DNA of 64,000 nucleotides from DATKKM01 sp036741795 (GTDB lineage Bacteria > Chloroflexota > Dehalococcoidia > SM23-28-2 > RBG-16-64-32), in the NCBI GenBank assembly GCA_036741795.1, contig DAINRO010000002.1, positions 28,179-92,178 of the forward strand, given 5' to 3'. The notes beneath the pieces were generated by a model, which was given only the letters and a program-made list of their open reading frames with translations, made no database searches and was not told the DNA's origin. This document shows, piece by piece, positions 1 through 7,874 of the stretch (position 1 is its first letter; every line of letters starts with the position of its first letter). Made by a program: the position numbers and the translations under genes.

Positions 1-60
1 TGAAGAAGCGGACAAGGTCCGCGTGTGCATTATATCACCGGCGATTGGTTATTCCGGCGT

Positions 61-951
61 CTAGCTCTTGCGTCCCAGCACTGTGAAGCAGGGGCCGTGC
101 CGGTGCTCCAGGTTCTCGTTCAGGACGTCGAGCCGGCCGAATCCCACGAGTTTCAGGCTGCTCATTATGTCGTCTCGCGTCATCCAGTAGGTCCGCTCCA
201 CGCCAGCGCCGCAGAACCCTGTCCACTCCAGGGCCTGCCGGTAGTCGCGCGGGTAATACCGCACTTCGAAATCGCCGGTGTCTCGTACTATCGGCTCCGT
301 CGTGAAGTGTTCCGAAATTTCGGGCAGCTTACCGATGAGGGCGGCGTCGTAATAGTGGGTCCACAGCAGGACTGTGTTGGCAACCTTGCTCACCAGCCGC
401 AGCATCTCGAACGGATCGGTCTGGTGGTAGAGAACTCCGGACGCGACGCAGATATCGAACCGGTCCGGGGTTTCGTCCATATAGGCGTTGATATCCCCGA
501 GCAGGAACCTCGACTTCGTCAGCCCCAGGACCTCTTTCACGATCAAGCACTTCAAGTAGGCCCGCGAATTCGCCTCCACCGCCACCACCGACGCCGCGCC
601 AGCCCTCTCCACCATCGTCGTATGCGCACCCTCAAGTGGCCCCAACTCCAGGACGCTCGCACCCACGATGCCACCGAGTGCCTCCACCATCTGGACAATT
701 CGCGCGTCGCCAAAAAGACCCGCGGTTCCGGACTCGACGCCTAACTCGTCTGGCAGCTTCGAGGACCACTCGCCCTTGAACAGATCGACCGCCTTCTGAG
801 CAGTCGGAAATCCCGTGACGTAAGCATCGATGATGCTGGCCGCTTCGCTGGCCGCTGTTGTCGCCCCCTGTTCATTTGCGGCCACTTCGCCGGGAGGTCC
901 GTCCGCAACCTCCGTTGGAACAGCGTTGCGTTTCTTCAAGAAGGAGAGCAC
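61..951 (-). CDS. Class I SAM-dependent methyltransferase
   Basis: This 296-residue protein has a Rossmann methyltransferase core. Motif I is VLELGPLEGAHT at about residues 100-111, an acidic strand-2 end follows in VVAVEANSRA at about 123-132, and the motif IV region is FDICVASGVLYH near 165-176. These bind S-adenosylmethionine in the family; the methyl acceptor cannot be told from sequence. The first 45 residues are low-complexity and probably flexible. The start is GTG at 951, the first residue of MLSFLKK. It stands alone and points away from the alpha/beta hydrolase at 1130. Methyltransferases of this style often modify sugars or small metabolites, but no neighbour fixes that role. Confidence 0.85.
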   Translation of the reverse strand: MLSFLKKRNAVPTEVADGPPGEVAANEQGATTAASEAASIIDAYVTGFPTAQKAVDLFKGEWSSKLPDELGVESGTAGLFGDARIVQMVEALGGIVGASVLELGPLEGAHTTMVERAGAASVVAVEANSRAYLKCLIVKEVLGLTKSRFLLGDINAYMDETPDRFDICVASGVLYHQTDPFEMLRLVSKVANTVLLWTHYYDAALIGKLPEISEHFTTEPIVRDTGDFEVRYYPRDYRQALEWTGFCGAGVERTYWMTRDDIMSSLKLVGFGRLDVLNENLEHRHGPCFTVLGRKS

Positions 952-1129
952 GGCGATAGATTACAACACTGCCGAACCTCCCGCCCTCCTCCAGCCCCTT
1001 CGCCTTTGTTGTTAACTTCGGCGTTGACTCCCGGCCTTTCTGCTCGCCGAGACCGGCGCTGGACAGGCCGCCCATCCGCGCATACACTCCCGCTCGTAAC
1101 ACAGCCGTCCAACACGCAAGGAGTCTCCC

Positions 1130-1849
1130 ATGCCCGCCATCCTCGTCCACGGTGTTCCGGACACCCACCACCTCTGGTCCGAGCTCCGCTCGCACCTTTC
1201 ACGCGACGACGTCTCTACGCCGGACCTCCCCGGCTTCGACGGGAAGCCGCCCAGCTTCGAACCCGTCAAGGAGAACTACGTCGACTGGCTCATCGCCCAG
1301 ATCGAGATGGCGGGCGAGCCCGTGGACCTCGTCGGGCACGACTGGGGGGCGCTGCTGAGCATCCGCGTCGCCTCGATCCGCCCGGACCTGATCCGCACCT
1401 GGTGCGTCGGCGGCGGCTCGGTGCACAAGGACTACACCTGGCACCCGACGGCCCAGATCTGGCAGACCGCGGGCACGGGCGAGCAGTTCATGGCGGGCAT
1501 GGTCCCCGCGACGGCCCTTCCTGCACTCGTAGGCGGCGGCATGCCCCAGGCTTACGCCGAAGAGTGCGTAAAGCACATCGACGACACGATGAAGGACTGC
1601 ATCCTCAAGCTCTACCGCTCCGCCGTCAACTTCATGACCGAGTGGGACGCCGACGTCGACAACATGCCCAAGAATGGCCTCATGATCTGGGGCGCCGACG
1701 ACCCCTACATGCAGAAGGAACTCGCGGAGAAGATGGCCGCCCGCGTCGGCGCCCGCATCGTGTCCCTGCCCGAGACCGGCCACTGGTTCCCCGCCCAACG
1801 CCCAAAGGAGACGGCGGCGCTGCTGGAGGAACACTGGGGAAAGGGCTAG
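1130..1849 (+). CDS. Alpha/beta hydrolase (epoxide hydrolase/dehalogenase type)
   Basis: A 239-residue alpha/beta-hydrolase fold enzyme, probably cytoplasmic. The oxyanion loop is HGVPDTHHLW near residues 7-16. The nucleophile elbow is GHDWG with Asp71, and Asp rather than Ser as nucleophile is typical of epoxide hydrolases and haloalkane dehalogenases. A charge-relay acid is likely in MIWGADDPYM, and the catalytic His in ETGHWFP near the C-terminus. It is shorter than the usual 280-300 residues, consistent with a reduced cap. AAGGAG lies 6 bases before the ATG. The substrate is unknown. Confidence 0.88.
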   Translation: MPAILVHGVPDTHHLWSELRSHLSRDDVSTPDLPGFDGKPPSFEPVKENYVDWLIAQIEMAGEPVDLVGHDWGALLSIRVASIRPDLIRTWCVGGGSVHKDYTWHPTAQIWQTAGTGEQFMAGMVPATALPALVGGGMPQAYAEECVKHIDDTMKDCILKLYRSAVNFMTEWDADVDNMPKNGLMIWGADDPYMQKELAEKMAARVGARIVSLPETGHWFPAQRPKETAALLEEHWGKG

Positions 1850-1856
1850 TCCTCCA

Positions 1857-2010
1857 ATACCTGTCATCCTGCCGCAGCAGGATCTGGTGGGGCCGGGGCC
1901 GGGCTTCATCCGCTCCGAAGGCGCCGTCCCCCACACCACCGGATTCTGTCGGGACAGAATGACAATCCTATTCCTGTCATCCTGCCGCAGCAGGATTTGG
2001 CGGGGGCGGG
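1857..2010. repeat. Left cluster of three variable-stem palindromes
   Basis: Three hairpins lie just downstream of the hydrolase gene. Copies at 1862-1883 and 1975-1996 read TGTC followed by ATCCTGC, loop CGCA and GCAGGAT. Between them, a copy at 1943-1964 is in the opposite orientation: ATTCTGT, loop CGGG, ACAGAAT, then GACA. Stem bases differ between copies yet stay paired, and the TGTC/GACA edge is constant. Two more copies lie at the other end of the GIY-YIG gene. No similar copies were seen elsewhere in the window. Confidence 0.85.
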
Positions 2011-2081
2011 GTAACAGGGACTCAGAAAGTGTGCCAGTTACTTCTTCTACCTGGCGCCACTTGCGCCGCACAATCTCGCTC

Positions 2082-2483
2082 ATGGCGGCCAGAAGCAACG
2101 ACTACTTCGTCTACATCATGACCAATCGCTCGTACACCTCGCTGTACACCGGAGTTACGAGCGATCTGGCAGGGCGAGTCTGGCAGCATCGCAACGAGCC
2201 AACAGGGTTCGCGAGGCGGTACCGGACAAGCATCCTCGTCTACTTTGAGCAGACGTCGGATGTGTGGTCTGCGCTTGCACGCGAGAAGCAGATCAAGGAC
2301 CTGCACCGGTCGGACAAGATCAAGTTGATCGAATCGATGAACCCTGAGTGGCACGACCTGTACGAGACCCGCGTTGCCCTCCCCCCGCGAGATCCTGTCG
2401 CGGACAGGATGACGGGACAATTTCGCTTCGGTGACGGACTCGTCGGCCCCATCGCCCCGCCAGATCCCGCTTCGGCGGGATGA
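2082..2483 (+). CDS. Small GIY-YIG nuclease-domain protein
   Basis: A 133-residue protein with a single GIY-YIG endonuclease domain. The first signature is in YFVYIM at residues 8-13, the second in LYTGVTSDL, with the conserved Arg in GRVWQHR. The family cuts DNA with one metal ion. Stand-alone copies of this size resemble the YhbQ/UPF0213 group, whose role is poorly defined. The frame is open upstream to 1887, but that part runs through the palindromes and is unlike the family, so ATG 2082 is chosen. No clear Shine-Dalgarno is visible. The last 35 codons run through two more palindromes and the stop codon lies inside the last one, so the tail is probably captured repeat sequence. Confidence 0.82.
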   Translation: MAARSNDYFVYIMTNRSYTSLYTGVTSDLAGRVWQHRNEPTGFARRYRTSILVYFEQTSDVWSALAREKQIKDLHRSDKIKLIESMNPEWHDLYETRVALPPRDPVADRMTGQFRFGDGLVGPIAPPDPASAG

Positions 2484-2485
2484 CA
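2390..2485. repeat. Right pair of variable-stem palindromes within the GIY-YIG 3' end
   Basis: Two hairpins: 2392-2413 (ATCCTGTC, GCG, GACAGGAT, then GACG) and 2464-2485 (ATCCCGC, loop TTCG, GCGGGAT, then GACA). Both face opposite to the two outer left copies, so the gene is bracketed by inverted elements. The second has a stable UUCG-type tetraloop and contains the TGA stop of the nuclease gene. Confidence 0.8.
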
Positions 2486-2574
2486 CTTGTGAAGCACCCT
2501 CACCCAAACGTCAGGGTTTGCGGTAAGATAACGCCGCCGACAACCGGCAGACCATAGCAACCGGAGGTAGCCCC

Positions 2575-3405
2575 ATGTCCGATGTCCTTTTCGAGAAGCG
2601 CGACAACGGTGTCGCCCTCATTACCCTCAACCGCCCCGATAGCCTGAACGCCATGGGGGGCCAGCTCATGCCCCTGCTTACCGAGCACCTGAAGGACTGC
2701 GCCACGGACCGCGATGTCCGCTGCGTCGTCCTGACCGGCGCCGGGCGCGCCTTCTGCGCGGGCGGCGACGTCAAGGGGATGGCCGCCCGCCAGGACATCC
2801 TCGGCGGCAACGGCAGCAGCGCGCCGACCTCTCCCGGCGGACTCATCGCCCAGAGCGTCACCGGTCTCCGCCAGTCGCAGCGCGACACGTCCTACATGCT
2901 GCACACGATGCCCAAGGTGACGATCGCGATGGTCAACGGCCACGCCGTCGGCGCCGGCCTCTCCCTGGCCCTCGCCTGCGACATCCGCATCGCCTCCGAT
3001 AAGGCGAAACTGGCGACCGCCTTCCGCAACGTCGGCTTCTCCGGCGACTTCGGCGGCTCCTACTACCTGACGAAGATGGTCGGCACGGAGAAGGCCCGCT
3101 ACCTTTACTTCACCGGCGAGACCGTCGAGGCCGACCGCGCCCTGGAGATGGGCCTCGTCAGCAAAGTCGTCCCCCACGACGACCTCGAGGCCGAGACGAT
3201 GAAGGTCGCCGAGCACATCGCTTCCGGCCCAACGCTCGCCTACGCCCGGATGAAGGAGAACCTGAACCGCGCCGAGACCTCCGATCTCGCCACCGCCCTC
3301 GACGCCGAGGCGATGAACATGATCCTGTCCGGCCAGACGAAAGACCACATGGAGGCCGCGAAGGCGTTCGTGGAGAAGAGGCAACCCACGTTCACGGGAG
3401 AGTAG
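2575..3405 (+). CDS. Enoyl-CoA hydratase/isomerase family protein
   Basis: A 276-residue crotonase-fold enzyme acting on acyl-CoA thioesters in the cytoplasm. Oxyanion-hole segments are GRAFCAGGDVKG near residue 60 and VNGHAVGAGLSLALACD near 120. The two catalytic Glu positions of classical hydratases are not Glu here; instead GDFGGS carries an Asp, as in isomerase-like members such as PaaG. Hydratase versus isomerase activity therefore cannot be decided. GGAGG precedes ATG 2575. A second crotonase gene starts 5 bases after its stop, so the two are probably cotranscribed and act on the same pathway. Confidence 0.88.
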   Translation: MSDVLFEKRDNGVALITLNRPDSLNAMGGQLMPLLTEHLKDCATDRDVRCVVLTGAGRAFCAGGDVKGMAARQDILGGNGSSAPTSPGGLIAQSVTGLRQSQRDTSYMLHTMPKVTIAMVNGHAVGAGLSLALACDIRIASDKAKLATAFRNVGFSGDFGGSYYLTKMVGTEKARYLYFTGETVEADRALEMGLVSKVVPHDDLEAETMKVAEHIASGPTLAYARMKENLNRAETSDLATALDAEAMNMILSGQTKDHMEAAKAFVEKRQPTFTGE

Positions 3406-3409
3406 TTCC

Positions 3410-4252
3410 GTGGCTGGTTTAGAGCCTGATACGTATCGCGGGTTCGACCTCTCGCTGCGCGATCCGGGGATCGCCCTTGTCACGCTCAATCAACCCGAGC
3501 GTCTCAACGGTCTGACCCAGGATCTGAAGCGCGACCTCGTCGAGGTGCTGCTGCAGGCTCAGATGGACGACGCCGTCCGGTGCGTCGTCATCACCGGTTC
3601 CGGCCGCGCCTTCTCCGCCGGCGACGACATCTCCAGCAAGCCGCGCGAGGGCGGCGCCCGCGCGCTGGTGCCGAAGGTCCCGGGCGGGCACCACAACCCG
3701 ATGGGCACGTACGACGGGCTGCGGATGCTTTCGCAGTCGCTCAACCTCGCCGTCCGCGGCCTCGACAAGATCACCATCGCCGCCGTCAACGGCGTCGCCG
3801 TCCAGACCGGCCTTGCCCTGGCACTGTCCTGCGACTTTCGCATCGCCTCCACCGATGCCCGGCTCACCAGCGGCACCCTCCGCTTCGCCCTCATGCCGGA
3901 CGAAGGCGGCCACTACCTGCTGCTGCAGATGATGGGGTTGCCGAAGACCCTCGACTTCCTCCTGCGCAACCGGATGGTCTCCGCGCAGGAAGCGCTCGAC
4001 CTCGGCCTCGTCCACGAGGTCGTCGAGCCGGACCAGCTCCTCGACCACACCCTCGCCCTCGCCGCCGAGTTCGCCCGCGGCCCTCAGGTCGCCCAGCGCC
4101 TGCTCAAACGCTCGATCTACACCGCCGCCGAGACGAACTTCACCACGGCCCTCGAAGACATCGCCACGAAAACGGCGATCTCAGACCACGACCCGGACGC
4201 GAAGGAAGGCGTCAAGGCCTTCCAGGAGAAGCGGGCGCCGAAGTTCGGTTAG
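3410..4252 (+). CDS. Enoyl-CoA hydratase/isomerase family protein (second copy)
   Basis: A 280-residue crotonase-fold enzyme. Oxyanion-hole segments are GRAFSAGDDIS near residue 65 and VNGVAVQTGLALALSCD near 125, and the active-site region MPDEGGHYLL carries Asp-Glu. It is clearly divergent from the preceding crotonase, so it is not a recent duplicate. It starts with GTG at 3410, five bases after the upstream stop, indicating an operon. The stop codon lies in a 10-bp palindrome (4250-4259) that also holds the stop of the convergent gene. Fatty-acid or aromatic acyl-CoA turnover is likely; the substrate is unknown. Confidence 0.87.
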   Translation: MAGLEPDTYRGFDLSLRDPGIALVTLNQPERLNGLTQDLKRDLVEVLLQAQMDDAVRCVVITGSGRAFSAGDDISSKPREGGARALVPKVPGGHHNPMGTYDGLRMLSQSLNLAVRGLDKITIAAVNGVAVQTGLALALSCDFRIASTDARLTSGTLRFALMPDEGGHYLLLQMMGLPKTLDFLLRNRMVSAQEALDLGLVHEVVEPDQLLDHTLALAAEFARGPQVAQRLLKRSIYTAAETNFTTALEDIATKTAISDHDPDAKEGVKAFQEKRAPKFG

Positions 4253-4256
4253 GCGC

Positions 4257-4799
4257 CTACCTGATTAGCACCTGCCTGTAGGCCGTAGCTGTGTCGTTCC
4301 ACGGATTCGCATCGCTGCCCGCGTGCGGACCGGCGCCGTCGATATCAAGGTGAATAGCGGTCACCGACACTGTCTGGGTGATGACCTGCGGCGCCGCCGG
4401 GGCGTGGCACTCGAAACGCACGCGCCACATCACACTGGCCAGGGAGCCGGGCGACATCATCCGCGCCGAGCTGCCAGGCATGAACTGCGCGACTGTCCTG
4501 CTGCAGCCGTCGGGCACGGGCTCATCGATCGTCAGTCCAGCCTGGACGAGTTCCTGGTGATCGCTGAGGTTCCGGACCGTAGCCGTCACCCACATAAACC
4601 GCCCGTTAGTGTCGCTCAGGTTGACCGCGGATGGGCCGGTCAATTGAACGTAGTCCACCCCTACGTCGTTTCCGAGAGCCTGGTTGGCCGCGCCCGCCGG
4701 CGGCGCGTTCACGGGCATCGCGAGGATAGCCAGGACCAGGACCGCACACCCCAGGACTACGGTGGCGATCCGTCCGCGTACTGCACGGATATTCGGCAT
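4257..4799 (-). CDS. Secreted protein of unknown function
   Basis: A 180-residue protein with a typical signal peptide: basic start, hydrophobic stretch VVLGCAVLVLAILAM and a likely cleavage near AGAANQ at about residue 38. The mature part is beta-rich, with two Cys (CSRTVAQF and RFECHAP) that could form a disulfide. It may be an Ig-like or CARDB-like extracellular domain, but I do not recognise a family with confidence. AAGGGG lies upstream of the ATG. It is convergent with the crotonase pair. Confidence 0.7.
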   Translation of the reverse strand: MPNIRAVRGRIATVVLGCAVLVLAILAMPVNAPPAGAANQALGNDVGVDYVQLTGPSAVNLSDTNGRFMWVTATVRNLSDHQELVQAGLTIDEPVPDGCSRTVAQFMPGSSARMMSPGSLASVMWRVRFECHAPAAPQVITQTVSVTAIHLDIDGAGPHAGSDANPWNDTATAYRQVLIR

Positions 4800-4956
4800 C
4801 AGAGAACCCCTTCCCTGAAAACCCCCTCGTCTGGCGGCCCGATTCTACCACCTATTTGGGGACTTCAGAGCTGTTATGAAGCGCGTTCTCGAATATTTAC
4901 CGAAGGCTTACAAGACCCGACTCGGACAGGCCGGACAATACCACTTGACCCTGGAG

Positions 4957-6057
4957 TTAGACGCTAGCCGGTACCGGGGAGGGAGCGTTCGAGCGAATTG
5001 CTGGAGGGGCGGCTTGTACAGGATTATCTGCCTGTTGCGCCAGCGCCCGGTACACTGCCTCGTAGCCTGCGGCCATTGTTGCGGCGGAGAAGTTGCGCTC
5101 TACGTGATCCCGGCAGGCCGCCCTGCTAAGGCGGCGGACGCTCTCGACCGCCTCGACCATACCGGTGAATGAGTCGCAGATTACACCGGTCACGCCGTCC
5201 ACTATCACCTCCGGTACGGAGCCATTCCTGTAGGCGATCACCGGCGTGCCCGTGGCCATGGACTCGACCATGGTCAGCCCAAACGGTTCCGGCCAATCAA
5301 TGGGGAACAGCGTCGCATAGGCGCCACCCAGCAACTGGTCTTTTCCCGCCTCGTCTACCTCACCCACGAACTCCACGTGGGGAGATGACTCGATTATCGG
5401 CTTGATTGCCGCGTCGAAATAGGCCTGGTCCGCAGGATCTACCTTCGCGGCAACGATCAGCCGCATGCCGATGTCCCTGGCCACTTCCATCGCCCGGTCC
5501 GGGCGTTTCTCGGGACTGATCCGGCCAAGGAAGACGAGGTAGTCGCCTGGCCGGTCACGGAACTGGAAGTTATCGATATCAATTGCGTTGTACACATTGC
5601 CGACCCAGTTGGCTTTCGGAAGGTGAGAGGCCTGGTTTCGGCTGATCGAGACCAGGTTGTGATCGGGGAACTGTCCGTACACCTGGCAAACCTCCCCGAG
5701 ATCGAGGCGACCGTGCGTGGTGGTGACCGTGGGCGTGGAGGAGAGTCGGGCGAACGGGAAGGCAAGATAATCGAGGTGGTTGTGGATGACATCGAAGTCT
5801 CCAGCACGGCGATATGCCTCGCCGAGCTGAATGAGATGGGGCGCGATGGTGTCCTTGATGTTCTCGTCCAGCCTGAGACCTCGTTCCGAGCAAGGAATTA
5901 ACTTCGCCGCGGTCCTCGAATCTCCACTGGCCAGGAGTGTCACGTCGTGGCCACGGCGAACGAGTTCCTCGGTTAGCGTTGAAATCACGCGTTCCGTGCC
6001 TCCGTAAAGTTGCGGGGGCACTGACTCCGCGAGCGGAGCAATCTGGGCTATGCGCAT
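4957..6057 (-). CDS. Glycosyltransferase family 4 protein
   Basis: A 366-residue GT-B fold transferase. The N-terminal Rossmann half begins RIAQIAPLAES with the acceptor-side loop YGGTERV. The C-terminal donor-binding half has FLGRISPEKRPDRA near residue 195 and the E-x7-E signature in EPFGLTMVESMATGTP near 275, the nucleotide-sugar contact of GT4 enzymes. ATG 6057 is preferred over ATG 6075 because GAGGAA lies at proper spacing only for the former. It probably adds a sugar from a nucleotide donor to a lipid or oligosaccharide at the cytoplasmic face. Donor and acceptor are unknown. Confidence 0.9.
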   Translation of the reverse strand: MRIAQIAPLAESVPPQLYGGTERVISTLTEELVRRGHDVTLLASGDSRTAAKLIPCSERGLRLDENIKDTIAPHLIQLGEAYRRAGDFDVIHNHLDYLAFPFARLSSTPTVTTTHGRLDLGEVCQVYGQFPDHNLVSISRNQASHLPKANWVGNVYNAIDIDNFQFRDRPGDYLVFLGRISPEKRPDRAMEVARDIGMRLIVAAKVDPADQAYFDAAIKPIIESSPHVEFVGEVDEAGKDQLLGGAYATLFPIDWPEPFGLTMVESMATGTPVIAYRNGSVPEVIVDGVTGVICDSFTGMVEAVESVRRLSRAACRDHVERNFSAATMAAGYEAVYRALAQQADNPVQAAPPAIRSNAPSPVPASV

Positions 6058-6218
6058 TGGCTCTTCCTCGTTCAATGTTGGCGGCGGGGTACCCCGGCTA
6101 CTTCCCGGGCGATTGAGTACATCCTAGACTCTGTCGCGTTGCGCGAATGTATCGCGGTTTCGTCCGAGATATTTCAAGGACGTGTCAGCAGGCAGGAGGA
6201 GGAGCCGAGAGGTGCGTG

Positions 6219-6836
6219 CTATAACGGGCCGGCGGCGACGAGCGACGGGCGTGATGTGGCACGCAACGAGGCTCCGGAATCGAGGAGCGCACGTCGCATC
6301 GCGGCGACCGCTCGAAACTGGATGCTCTTGGTCGCCTCCCTGGACCTGCCGATAGCCGAAGCTACAGCACCGACGTCATGACCGTCCAGGAACCTCATCA
6401 CGATCACCTGTCGCTGGGTAGCGTTCAGTGTGGACAGGACTCTGTCGATCAAGTCGCGGTCGACTATCCGCTCATACTCATTGTCCCGAACGCCCATCAC
6501 GGACGACTCGTTAATCGGACCTTCGTTCCACCTCGCCGTCCGGCGAACAATATCGATCACCCGATTTCGGGCGATGCGAAAGAGCCATGCTTCGAACGGC
6601 ACCCCGGACATCCTGTAATCCGGAAGCGCTCGCAACATCCTCTCAAACACGTCTGAAGCTGCATCGGAAGCCAGTTCCGGGTCTCTCAATCTCGCCAGGC
6701 AGAAGTGAAATACTCTCGGGTAACAGGCATCGTAAAGAACGGAAATAGCGTCATCGTCGCGCAGTTTTGCACGCTCGACTACATAGGCGTCGATCGGCGC
6801 TGGAAATGCCGCTGCTCCCGTGACGTTCGCTGTCAT
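6219..6836 (-). CDS. ECF-type RNA polymerase sigma factor
   Basis: A 205-residue sigma-70 family protein with region 2 at about residues 27-100 (core-binding and -10 recognition, including AWLFRIARNRVIDIVRR) and region 4 at about 133-185 (LNATQRQVIVMRFLDGHDVGAVASAIGRS, the -35-binding helix-turn-helix). There is no region 1.1 or 3, typical of ECF sigmas. No anti-sigma gene is adjacent: the next gene on the same strand upstream is a DUF459 esterase-like gene and downstream is a glycosyltransferase. Residues 186-205 are a short extension. Envelope-related control is a guess from neighbours only. Confidence 0.92.
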   Translation of the reverse strand: MTANVTGAAAFPAPIDAYVVERAKLRDDDAISVLYDACYPRVFHFCLARLRDPELASDAASDVFERMLRALPDYRMSGVPFEAWLFRIARNRVIDIVRRTARWNEGPINESSVMGVRDNEYERIVDRDLIDRVLSTLNATQRQVIVMRFLDGHDVGAVASAIGRSREATKSIQFRAVAAMRRALLDSGASLRATSRPSLVAAGPL

Positions 6837-6947
6837 GGGCTCTAAGCGGCACGTTACGATCGGTCTCGTATCGTCTCCGATAACAGACTGGCCGCAATGA
6901 TTTCAGGGGAGTGACATTCTGAGCAGCTTCTGGAGCTACAGAGAGGA

Positions 6948-7799
6948 TTAGTCGGCGTAGAGCTCGCCGATCGCCGCCATGACGGCATCCGCCAATATCT
7001 TCCCGCCTGCCTGTGTCAGGTGCACTCCATCGTCTGCCCGTGCAATGACTCCCTCTCCTTCTGCCCCGGGCAGGACCTGCGAGTAGTTCCCGGCGTCGTC
7101 CGACGTGACACCCCATGTATCGACGAAGGTGACCCACGGGCGCTTCGCCGCCTCTTCCTGGAAGATCGTGTTGATCGCCGGCACGTTCGCCGCGAGCTTT
7201 TCCTGGCTTGAGTTCGGCTGACCAACCCATATCACGCGGCGCTCGGGCGCTTCCATCAGGTCCATTGCCTCGGCCACCAGCGCGCGATACTCCTCGGGGT
7301 CGGCGAAGAACTTTGCGTCGTTGGCGCCGATCATGAACACGACGAGGTTCGGGTTCTTCTCCGCCATCTCGGTGCGGATGTACGCCGGCCAGTCAAAGTA
7401 TTCCGGCGTAATCAACCCGGAGCCGTTCTGGTACTCGGCTTCCGGCTGCGTCAGTGCCGCTCCCCGGGCGACCATTGCGTCGAAGAACCCCACCGACATG
7501 AAAAACGATGTCGAGTCGCCGTTGGACCAGAGCCGCACAGACGTGATCGAAGGCTTCTCGACACCCGATGCCACGACCGGCGTCGCCGCGGGGTCGGCCA
7601 GCGAAACCGACACTTCATCCACACCCGCCTGCGATCCGAGTCCAACCTGGGAACGAATCTCATCCAGGCCGCCAGCCTGGACACTCACGACGATCAGCGC
7701 GACGGTCAATCCCGCAGCCGCCAGGGCCAGAAAGAGGGGGAGGGCTGCGCCCCGTCTTTCGGGTGCAGCTGGCCAGGTGCGGATCTGGTCATCGCGCAT
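6948..7799 (-). CDS. SGNH-fold hydrolase of the DUF459 type, membrane anchored
   Basis: A 283-residue protein with one N-terminal transmembrane segment (LPLFLALAAAGLTVALIVVS, about 20-40) and an extracytoplasmic SGNH/GDSL domain. Block I is SNGDSTS, block III is MIGANDAKF, and the catalytic Asp-His block is DDGVHL near residue 256. The DUF459 family is thought to deacylate or esterify cell-surface material, but substrates are mostly unknown. Its promoter is unusually clear and leaves almost no 5' leader. It is divergent from the sugar dehydrogenase at 7875. Confidence 0.87.
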   Translation of the reverse strand: MRDDQIRTWPAAPERRGAALPLFLALAAAGLTVALIVVSVQAGGLDEIRSQVGLGSQAGVDEVSVSLADPAATPVVASGVEKPSITSVRLWSNGDSTSFFMSVGFFDAMVARGAALTQPEAEYQNGSGLITPEYFDWPAYIRTEMAEKNPNLVVFMIGANDAKFFADPEEYRALVAEAMDLMEAPERRVIWVGQPNSSQEKLAANVPAINTIFQEEAAKRPWVTFVDTWGVTSDDAGNYSQVLPGAEGEGVIARADDGVHLTQAGGKILADAVMAAIGELYAD

Positions 7800-7805
7800 A
7801 TATTG

Positions 7806-7834
7806 AGTATGCGCCTAAGCGTTTACGCAGTCAA
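7806..7834 (-). promoter_or_regulatory. Promoter of the DUF459 gene
   Basis: On the minus strand, TTGACT (7834-7829) and CATACT (7811-7806) are separated by 17 bp. A start site about 7 bases on falls at the ATG (7799), so the mRNA would be leaderless. The -35 sits back-to-back, two bases apart, with the -35-like TTGACC of the divergent gene. Confidence 0.65.
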
Positions 7835-7836
7835 AA

Positions 7837-7867
7837 TTGACCTTTCCCTACGGGATGTTCCTAAGAT
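7837..7867 (+). promoter_or_regulatory. Candidate promoter of the sugar dehydrogenase gene
   Basis: TTGACC (7837-7842) and TAAGAT (7862-7867) are 19 bp apart, longer than ideal. The predicted start near 7874 agrees with GTG 7875 as initiation codon. The two divergent -35 boxes form the inverted pair GTCAA-AA-TTGAC (7830-7841), a plausible shared operator. Confidence 0.45.
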
Positions 7868-7874
7868 ATGCGTC

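Noticed and set aside
4876..5172. 98-residue plus-strand ORF at the 3' end of the glycosyltransferase gene
   Set aside because: It overlaps well-supported coding sequence on the other strand and has no family resemblance.
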